Below the pieces are notes generated by a model. The model did not search any database. It was given only the letters and a program-made list of their open reading frames with translations, and was not told where the DNA came from. Source: an uncultured Candidatus Saccharibacteria bacterium (GTDB lineage Bacteria; Patescibacteriota; Saccharimonadia; Saccharimonadales; Saccharimonadaceae). Taken from it: a DNA stretch of 9,693 nucleotides. This document shows positions 1 to 6,087 of the stretch, in pieces. Location: contig CALEGA010000014.1 of assembly GCA_937876715.1 (NCBI GenBank), positions 1 through 9,693 on the forward strand. Reading direction: 5' to 3'. Numbering within the stretch: the stretch's first letter is position 1; each line of letters starts with the position of its first letter. The position numbers were made by a program, and so were the translations under genes.

Positions 1-422
1 TCGATGCGGGCGGCAGGTTTGTCGATTTTATTGATGACGACGACGGGTTTGAGCTTGAGGTCGAGCGCTTTTTGGAGGACGAATTTAGTTTGTGGCATTG
101 GACCCTCTTGTGCGTCAACAATGAGGAGGACGCCGTCTGCCATATTAAGCGTGCGTTCAACTTCGCCGGAGAAGTCGGCGTGACCTGGAGTGTCGATGAT
201 GTTGATTTTATAGCCGTTGTAAAAGACCGCGGTTTGCTTCGCCGTGATGGTGATGCCGCGTTCGTGTTCTTGGTCGCCAGAGTCCATAATGAGAGTCTGA
301 GACATTTCCGCTTGATTGTCGCGGAAAGTGTGCGATTGTTTCAAAAGCCCATCGACGAGCGTGGTCTTGCCGTGATCGACGTGAGCAATAATGGCGACAT
401 TTCTGATTTTATTCTTGTCCAT
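1..422 (-). CDS. typA: TypA/BipA translational GTPase, N-terminal 140 residues (partial, runs off left edge)
   Basis: Ribosome-associated GTPase of the TypA/BipA family, a relative of EF-G and LepA that binds the ribosome and helps its assembly and stress adaptation. The reverse strand from the ATG at 422-420 gives an uninterrupted 140-residue GTPase domain. G1 is AHVDHGKTT (residues 13-21), G2 is RGITI (55-59), G3 is DTPGH (77-81) and G4 is NKID (131-134). The stretch EGPMPQT (106-112) and the MDSGDQEHERG switch region are typical of TypA rather than LepA or EF-G. About 470 further residues would lie left of the window. The start is well fixed: a -35/-10 pair ends 8 nt before the ATG, leaving no room for a leader or ribosome binding site. 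The gene is divergent from the cell-wall hydrolase at 508, with 85 bp between start codons. No cysteine occurs in the visible part. Confidence 0.93.
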   Translation of the reverse strand, partial: MDKNKIRNVAIIAHVDHGKTTLVDGLLKQSHTFRDNQAEMSQTLIMDSGDQEHERGITITAKQTAVFYNGYKINIIDTPGHADFSGEVERTLNMADGVLLIVDAQEGPMPQTKFVLQKALDLKLKPVVVINKIDKPAARI

Positions 423-430
423 AACGGTAT

Positions 431-459
431 ATTTTAGCACTTTTTGGGAGATTTTTCAA
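431..459 (-). promoter_or_regulatory. sigma70-type promoter of typA, leaderless
   Basis: On the minus strand TTGAAA (459-454) and TAAAAT (436-431) are separated by exactly 17 nt. Only 8 nt lie between the -10 box and the ATG at 422, so the predicted transcript starts at or within 1-2 nt of the start codon. Confidence 0.72.
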
Positions 460-492
460 GGGTAAGTGGGTATAGGATTAACATAAAAAGTT

Positions 493-501
493 TGGTATAA
501 T
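493..501 (+). promoter_or_regulatory. extended -10 promoter of the cell-wall hydrolase, leaderless
   Basis: TGG-TATAAT at 493-501 is an extended -10 element (TGn plus a consensus hexamer). No good -35 lies 16-18 nt upstream, which fits an extended -10 promoter. The ATG at 508 follows after 6 nt, so the mRNA should begin at the start codon. This also favours 508 over the in-frame ATG at 520. Confidence 0.68.
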
Positions 502-507
502 TATGAT

Positions 508-2010
508 ATGTCGAAATTGATGAACTCTAGGCTTGAGCTTGCTTCGATAGTGGCGTCGGTGGCGGTGGGTCTATTTCTGCTAGTCGGGACGACTTCTGCG
601 GTTTTGGTCTGCGAAACGGTCGGCACGACGACGGAGGGTGGGGGAGATAATGACGACGACCCCGAAACCCCGCCGACGGTAACTGGCGGTTGCGACTCGA
701 CCGAGACGACGATAAAGTATTATTTGATGCAAGCGGGATATAACGAGACGGCGGCGGCGGCGATTATGGGTAACCTCAGTAAGGAGTCGTGCGGTTATAA
801 ATATAAGGTCTGTTTTTGCGATTGTATGAAAGAGGCGCCGGATGGCTTTAAGGCTTATACGCTGCAAAACGGTTCTTACGTTGCGAACCAACAGATGCGC
901 ATACAGAAGTCGAACGGTAAATATACGTGGTGCGGCTTTGGTTTGGTGCAGTGGACGCACGACAGCAATCCTAGCGTCGATAGGCTGTTGAGGTTGCAGA
1001 AATATGCCGACGGTCAAGGTAAGAATATCACCGACCTGGAAGTGCAGATAGAGTTTATGATTGCAGAGCTGACGACGAGTAAGTACGGGACTTATTATAG
1101 CAAAGTGTTGAAGCCGGAAATTCTTAATAAATACTCGCTGAAAGATGCGACTTGGCGAGTGGAAAAGTGGTACGAATCGCCTGCTTCCGTTTCTGGGTCG
1201 CCTGGTTATGGCGCTTCTTATGCGACGGTGTGCTCCGACAAAACTACAAGCTGGTGCAAGTCCTTGATGGAGCGGGTTAAACAAGCGGAGGCTGCGCTGA
1301 AACTCAATGCCAACTGTACGCCTGGCGGCAGCAATCCAGATACTCCGAGCGACCCAGGTGACCCGAGTAGCCCAACTGGTCCCGATCCGGTGCCGGTGGT
1401 GCCGACGTCGGGCGGTGGGACGCCGACGGTTTCGGACAGCGGCGCACTAGGTGCGCAAAGCGCGAATGGTATGATTGGGCAGTATGACAGCGGGGTGAAG
1501 AATTTGGTTTGGCGAAAGGACGGTTCGACGATTAGTGCGTCCGGTTGTTCGTTAGTCGCGGTGGTTAACGCGGCGAAAGCAACTAGTCATAGTTCTGTTA
1601 GTGCTAGTAGTCTGGCGAGTTGGTCCAAGAGCAACATTTCTAGTGCAAGCTGGGATAATTTGAAAAAGATGGCAAGCCACGTGGGACTTTCGACGGGCAG
1701 TTGGCTCTGGTCGAGCAAATCAACTAGTGATAGTGAAAAACTCTCCAAGATTCGTAGCGTGCTTGCGAGTGGCGGCGTGGTGATTGCGGGTGGCGACAGG
1801 AGCGGAACGAATTTCAGCTGCGAAGACGCTTCGAATCGCGACAGCGGTAAGTGTGTATTTACTCCTGGCGGACATTTCGTGGCGATTATTGGTATTACGG
1901 CAGATAATAAATTGGTCGTGGCGAATCCGGCGCGCGCCAGTAACCGAACCTGGATTTTCCCCGCTTCGGGTCTATTGCAATACTCTAACAAGGCGGTGAT
2001 GGCGAAATGA
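508..2010 (+). CDS. secreted two-domain cell-wall hydrolase: phage-tail-type lysozyme plus C39-like cysteine peptidase
   Basis: 500-residue exported protein, probably a peptidoglycan-degrading enzyme. Residues 9-31 are a hydrophobic signal or anchor segment, followed by an acidic, glycine-rich spacer. Residues about 67-225 resemble the phage tail lysozyme family: MGNLSKES with candidate catalytic Glu93, and GLVQWT at 145-150. A Pro/Gly/Ser/Thr-rich linker spans about 271-312. Residues about 320-500 resemble C39-type (papain-fold) peptidases, with Cys347 in SGCSLV, His456 in GGHFVAI and Asn473 in VVANPA as the likely triad. It has 13 cysteines, far more than its neighbours, suggesting disulfides outside the cell. 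It overlaps the next gene by 4 nt. In epibiotic Saccharibacteria such an enzyme could act on the host wall or remodel the cell's own; that role is inference. The C39-like call rests on motif order only and could instead be another papain-like amidase or endopeptidase. Confidence 0.8.
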   Translation: MSKLMNSRLELASIVASVAVGLFLLVGTTSAVLVCETVGTTTEGGGDNDDDPETPPTVTGGCDSTETTIKYYLMQAGYNETAAAAIMGNLSKESCGYKYKVCFCDCMKEAPDGFKAYTLQNGSYVANQQMRIQKSNGKYTWCGFGLVQWTHDSNPSVDRLLRLQKYADGQGKNITDLEVQIEFMIAELTTSKYGTYYSKVLKPEILNKYSLKDATWRVEKWYESPASVSGSPGYGASYATVCSDKTTSWCKSLMERVKQAEAALKLNANCTPGGSNPDTPSDPGDPSSPTGPDPVPVVPTSGGGTPTVSDSGALGAQSANGMIGQYDSGVKNLVWRKDGSTISASGCSLVAVVNAAKATSHSSVSASSLASWSKSNISSASWDNLKKMASHVGLSTGSWLWSSKSTSDSEKLSKIRSVLASGGVVIAGGDRSGTNFSCEDASNRDSGKCVFTPGGHFVAIIGITADNKLVVANPARASNRTWIFPASGLLQYSNKAVMAK

Positions 2011-2561
2011 TGGACGACAGCAGACCGATTTTGACGCGAAAGAAAATTATTGTAGTTGTCGCAGTGTTTTTGGTTTTGTTTGGCGCGGGGAGTTTTGCGT
2101 TGCTTTACAAAGGAGCTGGGCAAAATGCGGATTCGCAAGAGCCGCAGCTCGAATTTGCGGCGGAGGGGTCAAAGATTGCTGGGATACAAAAGTTGATGAC
2201 GAGCGGTGGGCTGTCTTGGACACAGTATAAAAAGGTTTATAATGCACTTAATGAGGAGCTTCCTGAATTGGAGCCGGAGTCGCGGTATTTTAATCTCGTG
2301 GAGGATAGCGTTGGGTCGTTTGCGTCGGAAAATGCGGGTCGTGTTGACATCGCGATTGAACCCGCCGACTATAATACTTATGCAGACCCAAACGAGGTGA
2401 TTTATGAGGAAGATCCCTCGATGATTACGGAGCGCGAAGAGATGGAAAGCGTAGATACGGTTTCCTTTACGATGCAGGCGGAGTCAGGAACGGAATATGC
2501 GGTCGAGGTTTATACTGCTGGCGACCTTGAGACAGCAAAAGTAAAGATTGAGAAGAAATAA
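2007..2561 (+). CDS. membrane-anchored protein of unknown function, coupled to the hydrolase
   Basis: 184 residues, family not recognised. The start has basic residues RKK (11-13) followed by a single hydrophobic helix at about 13-34, predicting an N-in anchor. The remaining 150 residues are acidic (many Glu/Asp), with no cysteine and no visible catalytic motif, and would lie outside the cytoplasm. The ATG overlaps the hydrolase stop as ATGA (2007-2010), the classic arrangement for coupled translation; a second ATG follows at 2010. AAGGCGGTGAT at 1990-2000 matches an extended Shine-Dalgarno with one mismatch, but its spacing to the ATG is long (about 10 nt from the AGGCGG core), so it may be chance. 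The overlap suggests the two proteins work together, for instance as anchor, inhibitor or regulator of the hydrolase. This is inference from arrangement only. Confidence 0.72.
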   Translation: MMDDSRPILTRKKIIVVVAVFLVLFGAGSFALLYKGAGQNADSQEPQLEFAAEGSKIAGIQKLMTSGGLSWTQYKKVYNALNEELPELEPESRYFNLVEDSVGSFASENAGRVDIAIEPADYNTYADPNEVIYEEDPSMITEREEMESVDTVSFTMQAESGTEYAVEVYTAGDLETAKVKIEKK

Positions 2562-2590
2562 AAAAATAACACCATATTTTAGTGTTATTG
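2558..2590 (-). terminator. intrinsic terminator after tRNA-Leu
   Basis: AATAACAC (2565-2572) and GTGTTATT (2582-2589) form a perfect 8-bp stem with a 9-nt loop. Read on the minus strand the stem runs into a T-rich tract (seven Ts counting the stem end, then ATTT), so it fits a factor-independent terminator 3' of the tRNA. On the plus strand it begins 3 nt after the stop codon of the gene ending at 2561, but no T-tract follows there. It may still serve both convergent units. The stem is AT-rich. Confidence 0.6.
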
Positions 2591-2598
2591 TCAAATGT

Positions 2599-2688
2599 TG
2601 GTGCGCCTGACTAGACTCGAACTAGCACAGCTTTAAAATCGCCACTACCACCTCAAGGTAGCGTGTCTACCAATTCCACCACAGGCGC
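2599..2688 (-). tRNA. tRNA-Leu (anticodon GAG)
   Basis: 90-nt class II tRNA with the 3' CCA encoded. The acceptor stem GCGCCTG (from 2688) pairs with CAGGCGC, with discriminator A and then CCA at 2601-2599. The D arm is GTG/CAC around a loop containing TTGGTAGA. The anticodon stem CTACC/GGTAG encloses TTGAGGT, giving anticodon GAG at 2654-2652, which reads CUC and CUU. An 18-nt variable region follows, as expected for tRNA-Leu. The T arm GCTAG/CTAGT has loop TTCGAGT and one G-U pair. The many CTC leucine codons in the minus-strand genes fit its use. It lies downstream of the substrate-binding protein gene and ends at an intrinsic terminator. Confidence 0.96.
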
Positions 2689-2710
2689 ATATTTTAAAAG
2701 TACAAGGTGT

Positions 2711-2736
2711 ATTATATCTCTATATCGAGATATAAT
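2711..2736. repeat. perfect inverted repeat, 10-bp arms, upstream of tRNA-Leu
   Basis: ATTATATCTC (2711-2720) and GAGATATAAT (2727-2736) are perfect reverse complements around a 6-nt centre. Each outer end is a TATAAT hexamer, one per strand, so the palindrome could be an operator, a hairpin, or back-to-back -10 boxes. The minus-strand TATAAT (2716-2711) lies 22 nt before the tRNA and could be a proximal promoter, but no -35 is visible for it. Confidence 0.6.
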
Positions 2737-2790
2737 TGCGATTGCTCGGAAAACAAAGCAAGCTTTATTTTCGCTCGCAATCTTATTATA
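2731..2790 (-). repeat. long imperfect inverted repeat in the tRNA-Leu leader (possible structured RNA)
   Basis: Outer arms TATAAT/ATTATA (2731-2736 and 2785-2790) and GATTGC/GCAATC (2740-2745 and 2777-2782) flank an inner AT-rich hairpin centred near 2761. In the inner stem, one position is a U-G pair in minus-strand RNA but a C-A mismatch in plus-strand RNA, which favours function as minus-strand RNA. The arm at 2731-2736 is shared with the repeat at 2711-2736, so the two structures exclude each other. No poly-T tract follows, so it is not a standard terminator. Confidence 0.45.
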
Positions 2791-2813
2791 TCACGGGGTG
2801 CGGTTTTTGGCAA
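2785..2813 (-). promoter_or_regulatory. strong promoter toward tRNA-Leu overlapping the upstream stop codon
   Basis: On the minus strand TTGCCA (2813-2808), a 17-nt spacer and TGA-TATAAT (2793-2785) make a near-consensus promoter with an extended -10. The TG of the extended element is part of the TGA stop of the substrate-binding protein. Transcription would start near 2778, giving a leader of about 90 nt before the mature tRNA. Confidence 0.6.
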
Positions 2814-4518
2814 CTTTTTCAACACCCCAGAAGCGGACGTCGGCAAAGCGGTCGGTAGCGACGACGAGCGAGATGTCTTCACTGAACGGCTTGACGTTTT
2901 TGTCGAAATAATAGCTGAGGTTGACTTGGTAAAGACCGATGGCGGGAGCGTCATCGACCCAGCGCGAGAGGAAAGCTTCATATTTCTGCTTTTTGGCATT
3001 TTCGTCGGCGGTTTCGCGGGCGGAGAGGATGAGGTCGTCAGCAACGGAGCTGTTGTAATTGCTGAGGTTAAGACCGGTTTGAGAAGCTTGGGAAGAATGA
3101 TAATAAACGAGGAGGTCGGGGTTAGCACCGAGTTCGACTTCGTAGAGGAGAATGTCGTAGTTGCGGTTAGCAATGATGTTAACGAGAAAATCTTGTCCCG
3201 CTTCTTCGATGTCGCGGATGACGGTGAAGCCGAGCGCCTCGAGTTGTTGTGCGACGTCTTCAAGGACGGTCGGGAGATAGCCGGAGTTGACCGTGACGAG
3301 GCGGATTTGCTTGTTTTCGAGTCCGCCGATAGTATTTTTTGACGCTTCGATGTTGCGCGCGGGGAGGGCAGGCCATTTTTCTAGCTCAAGTTGGTTTTTA
3401 AGAATCGGGTAGTCGAGCGGGAGTTCGTCGCCAATCAAAGAACGAATTTCCGAGACATCAAGACCGGCTTGCACTGCTTTCCTGACGTCGCGGTTTTTGA
3501 AGACGCCCGATCTGGTGTTCATAAAGAGGAAGACGCCGGAGTTGATGGCGGTTTGTTTTTCGTAAATTTTGTTGGAGATAATTTCGTTGGCGTCTGTCGG
3601 CATTAGCTCGGCAGTAGCAGAGACGGCGCCGGTTTTGACGGCGGTTTTGATATTATCAACGGAGTTGTAAGTGTGGACGACGAAGCTATCGATTTTTGGT
3701 TTGCCTCTATAATAATTTTTGTTGCTGGTGAGATAAACGATAGATTCGCCGGAGGTGCCGACGGTTTGTTGGGCGTTGAAGCTGAACGGACCGGAGGAAA
3801 TCGGGTTGTTGCTGAAGCTCGACTCAAGCAAGGTCATCGAGTCGGCGTTTTCGAGGGCGTGTTTGGGGAGAACGGGAAAGTCGAGCGCTGAGGCGAACTC
3901 GGAATAGACTGCGGGGAGTTCAAAGATGATGTTTTGTTTGTCGTCGATGGAAACTTTGACGTTGTTGAGGCTGGAATAGTAGGCGGAAACTTGACCGAGA
4001 CCGGAAATTAGGTTGGCGGTGAAGACGACGTCTTCGGGAGTGATTGGTTCCCCGTCGGACCATTTGAGGTTTTCTTTAAGCTTGACCGTCCAAATTTTGG
4101 CGGTGGCGTCGGATTTGACGGATTTTGCGAGGACGTTGCCGACGTGACCGGAAGCGTCAGAAGCGGTAAGGCTAGAGAACATAAGTTTAGCGAGAGTTTT
4201 TTCGCTGTTAGTGGTGGCGAAGAGAGGGTTGAGGGAGCTGACTTTGCCGAGGGTGGCTTCGGTGTAAGTGCCGCCGTCAACGTAGCCGGTGACAGAGTAA
4301 GAGTCGTTGAACCAGAAGCTCTGCGTGAGGGCGAGCATAAAAAGGGCGAAGATGAGCAAACCCCATTCAAGGACAAAGAGACGGACGTCGCTGATGTGAG
4401 AGAGACGGCGAATGAAGTTTTTCTTGATGTGCTGTTCACCAGAAATCACAGCATCTTCAGAGAGCTGAGAAAATTTCTTAATTGCCTTTTGCCCACGCTT
4501 TTTGAAAATCGGTTTCAT
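2791..4518 (-). CDS. membrane-anchored family 5 (oligopeptide-type) ABC transporter substrate-binding protein
   Basis: 575 residues of the SBP_bac_5 family, the extracytoplasmic receptors of oligopeptide/nickel-type ABC importers. Visible landmarks are SLNPLF near residue 95, LKWSDGEPITPEDVVFT at 151-167 (the most conserved family stretch), and a C-terminal region with DDAPAIGLYQVNLSYYFD, where the family usually has a short Pro-Leu-Tyr stretch. Instead of a cleavable lipoprotein signal it has about 46 basic cytoplasmic residues, then one membrane helix at about 47-68. It is therefore probably tethered rather than lipidated. There is no cysteine. It starts 6 nt after the secG stop with no Shine-Dalgarno, so it is probably translated by coupling from secG on a shared transcript. 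No permease or ATPase genes are in the window, so the transport partners must be elsewhere. The ligand (peptide or other) cannot be told from sequence alone. Confidence 0.87.
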   Translation of the reverse strand: MKPIFKKRGQKAIKKFSQLSEDAVISGEQHIKKNFIRRLSHISDVRLFVLEWGLLIFALFMLALTQSFWFNDSYSVTGYVDGGTYTEATLGKVSSLNPLFATTNSEKTLAKLMFSSLTASDASGHVGNVLAKSVKSDATAKIWTVKLKENLKWSDGEPITPEDVVFTANLISGLGQVSAYYSSLNNVKVSIDDKQNIIFELPAVYSEFASALDFPVLPKHALENADSMTLLESSFSNNPISSGPFSFNAQQTVGTSGESIVYLTSNKNYYRGKPKIDSFVVHTYNSVDNIKTAVKTGAVSATAELMPTDANEIISNKIYEKQTAINSGVFLFMNTRSGVFKNRDVRKAVQAGLDVSEIRSLIGDELPLDYPILKNQLELEKWPALPARNIEASKNTIGGLENKQIRLVTVNSGYLPTVLEDVAQQLEALGFTVIRDIEEAGQDFLVNIIANRNYDILLYEVELGANPDLLVYYHSSQASQTGLNLSNYNSSVADDLILSARETADENAKKQKYEAFLSRWVDDAPAIGLYQVNLSYYFDKNVKPFSEDISLVVATDRFADVRFWGVEKVAKNRTP

Positions 4519-4524
4519 TGATTG

Positions 4525-4752
4525 TTATGCTGGAATTAGTAATAATCCGAGGATAGATAAGACGAAGATGATGGCGAAGACGATTGTGGCGTTAAAGAGG
4601 GACTTGTCGAGACCGCGACGCGTCGTATAAAGTTCGCCTGTGCCACCGAGACCGGCACCGAGCGAAGCGCCACGTTGTTGGAGCAAAACGAGGAGAATGA
4701 CCAAAACGGCGGAAATGATAATTGCGGTTTGAAAAACGGAAATCAGATTCAT
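4525..4752 (-). CDS. secG: SecG, protein-export translocase subunit
   Basis: 75 residues, the normal size for SecG, the small auxiliary subunit of the SecYEG channel that promotes preprotein export. Two membrane helices lie at about 4-25 and 54-73. Between them is the conserved cytoplasmic loop with LLQQRGASLGAGLGG and the following TGELYTTRRGLDK segment, which is diagnostic. The start is set by a consensus promoter ending 9 nt before the ATG. It is first in a unit with the substrate-binding protein 6 nt downstream, itself a Sec-dependent membrane protein. No other sec gene is present here. Confidence 0.92.
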   Translation of the reverse strand: MNLISVFQTAIIISAVLVILLVLLQQRGASLGAGLGGTGELYTTRRGLDKSLFNATIVFAIIFVLSILGLLLIPA

Positions 4753-4761
4753 AATAGTTCT

Positions 4762-4790
4762 ATTATAGGTGATTTGCTCGCCGTTGACAA
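4762..4790 (-). promoter_or_regulatory. consensus promoter of secG, near-leaderless
   Basis: TTGTCA (4790-4785), 17-nt spacer and TATAAT (4767-4762) on the minus strand. The ATG at 4752 is 9 nt beyond the -10, so the leader would be about 0-3 nt. The promoter fills most of the 51-bp gap after uvrC, showing that secG is transcribed on its own. Confidence 0.75.
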
Positions 4791-4803
4791 GGTTTTTGTT
4801 GGT

Positions 4804-6072
4804 TTATCTGCCGAGTTGACGCTTGCGCTTGAGGAGAGTGTGGTAAGTGATGGCGAAACGGTGCGCTTCTTCGTCGATGCGGGCGATGAGGCGGGAGATG
4901 TGAGAGTCTTGAGACAGTTCAGTGGTCTTAAAGCCGGTCTTGGTCGGAATGACGATTTTGACGAGGGCGGATTTGCTGTGGTCGCCGGATTTGTCGCGAC
5001 CAATGACGGGGATTTTATGCGGCGCTAAAAGTGGCAAGACGGTGGAGACTTGCGCTTCCCCACCGTCGAGAATGACGAGGTCGGGAAAATCCCATTCTTC
5101 GTGCTTGAGGCGGCGCGTGAGGACTTCTTGGAGCGAGGCGGTGTCGTTGTTTTGCTGTTTTCTGAGTTTGAATTTGCGGTATTCGGAGCGGTCGGCAGCA
5201 CCGTTGGTGAAAACAACCATACTAGCGACGACGTCTTGACCGCTTTGGTGAGAAATGTCGTAGCCCTCAATGCGACGAGGCGGGTTTTTGAGGCGGAGGA
5301 GTCTTTGAAGTTCTCTCAAGGCTTGGTCGGAGGAGATGTCGAGGAATTCCTTGTCGGAGAAGACGATTTTTTTCTTTAAACCTTTGAGGCCGAAGAGCTC
5401 GTTGCGGAGTTCCGCTGCGCGCTCGAAATGACCAAGTTCTGCTTCTTCTTTCATTTCTTTTTCGAGGTCAATGAGGAGCTCTTGGCGCTCGCCCTCAAGG
5501 TAACGAATGAGGCTGGCGAGGATTTTTTTGTAATCTTTGGGCGTCATTTTGCCGACTTCAATGCCGGGGGTGAGACCAAGGTCGGTGTCGAGCGTTTTTT
5601 TGCCAGTGTATGGCTTGTCGTAATAGGGGAAGATTTTGCGGAGGATGCGGAGGGCGGTGGCAATGGTGATTTTGGCATAAAACGGACCGATGTAGCGTGC
5701 GCCGTCGCCGAGCGGATTGCGAGTCATTGAGACGTAAGGGATTTCTGATTTGAGGTCAATACGGACAAAAGAGACGTTTTTGTCGTCGCGGAGGAGAATG
5801 TTCCACTTTGGCATATAGCGCTTAATCATTTCCGATTCGAGAAAAAGGGCGTCCATTTCCGTATCGACGACAATCCAATCGGTCATATAAATTTCCGCGA
5901 CGAGCGCTTCGGTTTTGGGGTCTTTCTCGGTGTTTTGGAAATATTGACGAACGCGATTTTTGAGAACCGCCGCCTTGCCAACATAAATAATCTCGCCCGC
6001 CTTGTTTTTATGAAAATATACTCCGGGAGCAGAGGGGAGAGTTTTAAGCTTCTTTTTGAGCGCGTCGTTCAC
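4804..6072 (-). CDS. uvrC: excinuclease subunit UvrC, short form lacking Fe-S cysteines and C-terminal HhH domain
   Basis: 422 residues versus roughly 600 in typical UvrC, the nuclease that makes both cuts around lesions in UvrABC nucleotide excision repair. The GIY-YIG nuclease spans about 10-95, with Tyr19, Tyr30, Arg40/Arg42 and Glu79 (in LFLES) in expected places. A UVR motif that contacts UvrB lies at about 198-231. The RNase H-like second nuclease spans about 262-410, with Asp272 (YDIS), Asp336 (LDGG) and His404 (EEAHRF). The protein stops a few residues after the RNase H-like core, so the tandem helix-hairpin-helix domain is absent. The four cysteines normally between the GIY-YIG and UVR domains are missing, and the protein contains no cysteine at all. 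The start is GTG at 6072-6070, six nt after an extended -10. Catalytic residues are intact, so a working enzyme is likely. Confidence 0.92.
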   Translation of the reverse strand: MNDALKKKLKTLPSAPGVYFHKNKAGEIIYVGKAAVLKNRVRQYFQNTEKDPKTEALVAEIYMTDWIVVDTEMDALFLESEMIKRYMPKWNILLRDDKNVSFVRIDLKSEIPYVSMTRNPLGDGARYIGPFYAKITIATALRILRKIFPYYDKPYTGKKTLDTDLGLTPGIEVGKMTPKDYKKILASLIRYLEGERQELLIDLEKEMKEEAELGHFERAAELRNELFGLKGLKKKIVFSDKEFLDISSDQALRELQRLLRLKNPPRRIEGYDISHQSGQDVVASMVVFTNGAADRSEYRKFKLRKQQNNDTASLQEVLTRRLKHEEWDFPDLVILDGGEAQVSTVLPLLAPHKIPVIGRDKSGDHSKSALVKIVIPTKTGFKTTELSQDSHISRLIARIDEEAHRFAITYHTLLKRKRQLGR

Positions 6073-6078
6073 AGTATT

Positions 6079-6087
6079 ATTATACCA
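6079..6087 (-). promoter_or_regulatory. extended -10 promoter of uvrC, leaderless GTG start
   Basis: TGG-TATAAT (6087-6079) on the minus strand, followed after 6 nt by GTG at 6072. It sits almost entirely in the 15-nt gap after the upstream gene. No -35 match is visible at the usual distance. Confidence 0.65.

Noticed and set aside
508..615. Lipoprotein signal in the hydrolase (Cys35)
   Set aside because: The residues before Cys35 read AVLV, which lacks the small residue at -1 required of a lipobox; a plain signal or anchor segment is more likely.
640..675. GAC-rich stretch as a microsatellite
   Set aside because: It encodes the short acidic DNDDD spacer after the signal segment; the repeat is irregular and explained by codon bias.
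580..1284. Minus-strand open frame of 234 codons opposite the hydrolase
   Set aside because: Arg-rich low-plausibility product fully inside a gene with recognisable catalytic motifs; no promoter or ribosome binding site.
2731..2736. Plus-strand TATAAT as a promoter reading into the substrate-binding gene from its 3' side
   Set aside because: It has no -35 or extended -10 context and is fully explained as one arm of the inverted repeats.
2008..2793. Possible UGA recoding to glycine, as in some CPR lineages
   Set aside because: UGA ends two genes at natural domain ends (2008-2010 and 2793-2791), one of them in a tight ATGA overlap, so the standard bacterial code holds here.
2707..3342. Long plus-strand open frame of about 211 codons
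   Set aside because: It lies antisense to the clearly coding substrate-binding protein, begins in the tRNA leader and is a by-product of C-ending codons on the other strand. The same holds for the other open frames opposite typA, uvrC, secG and ligA.
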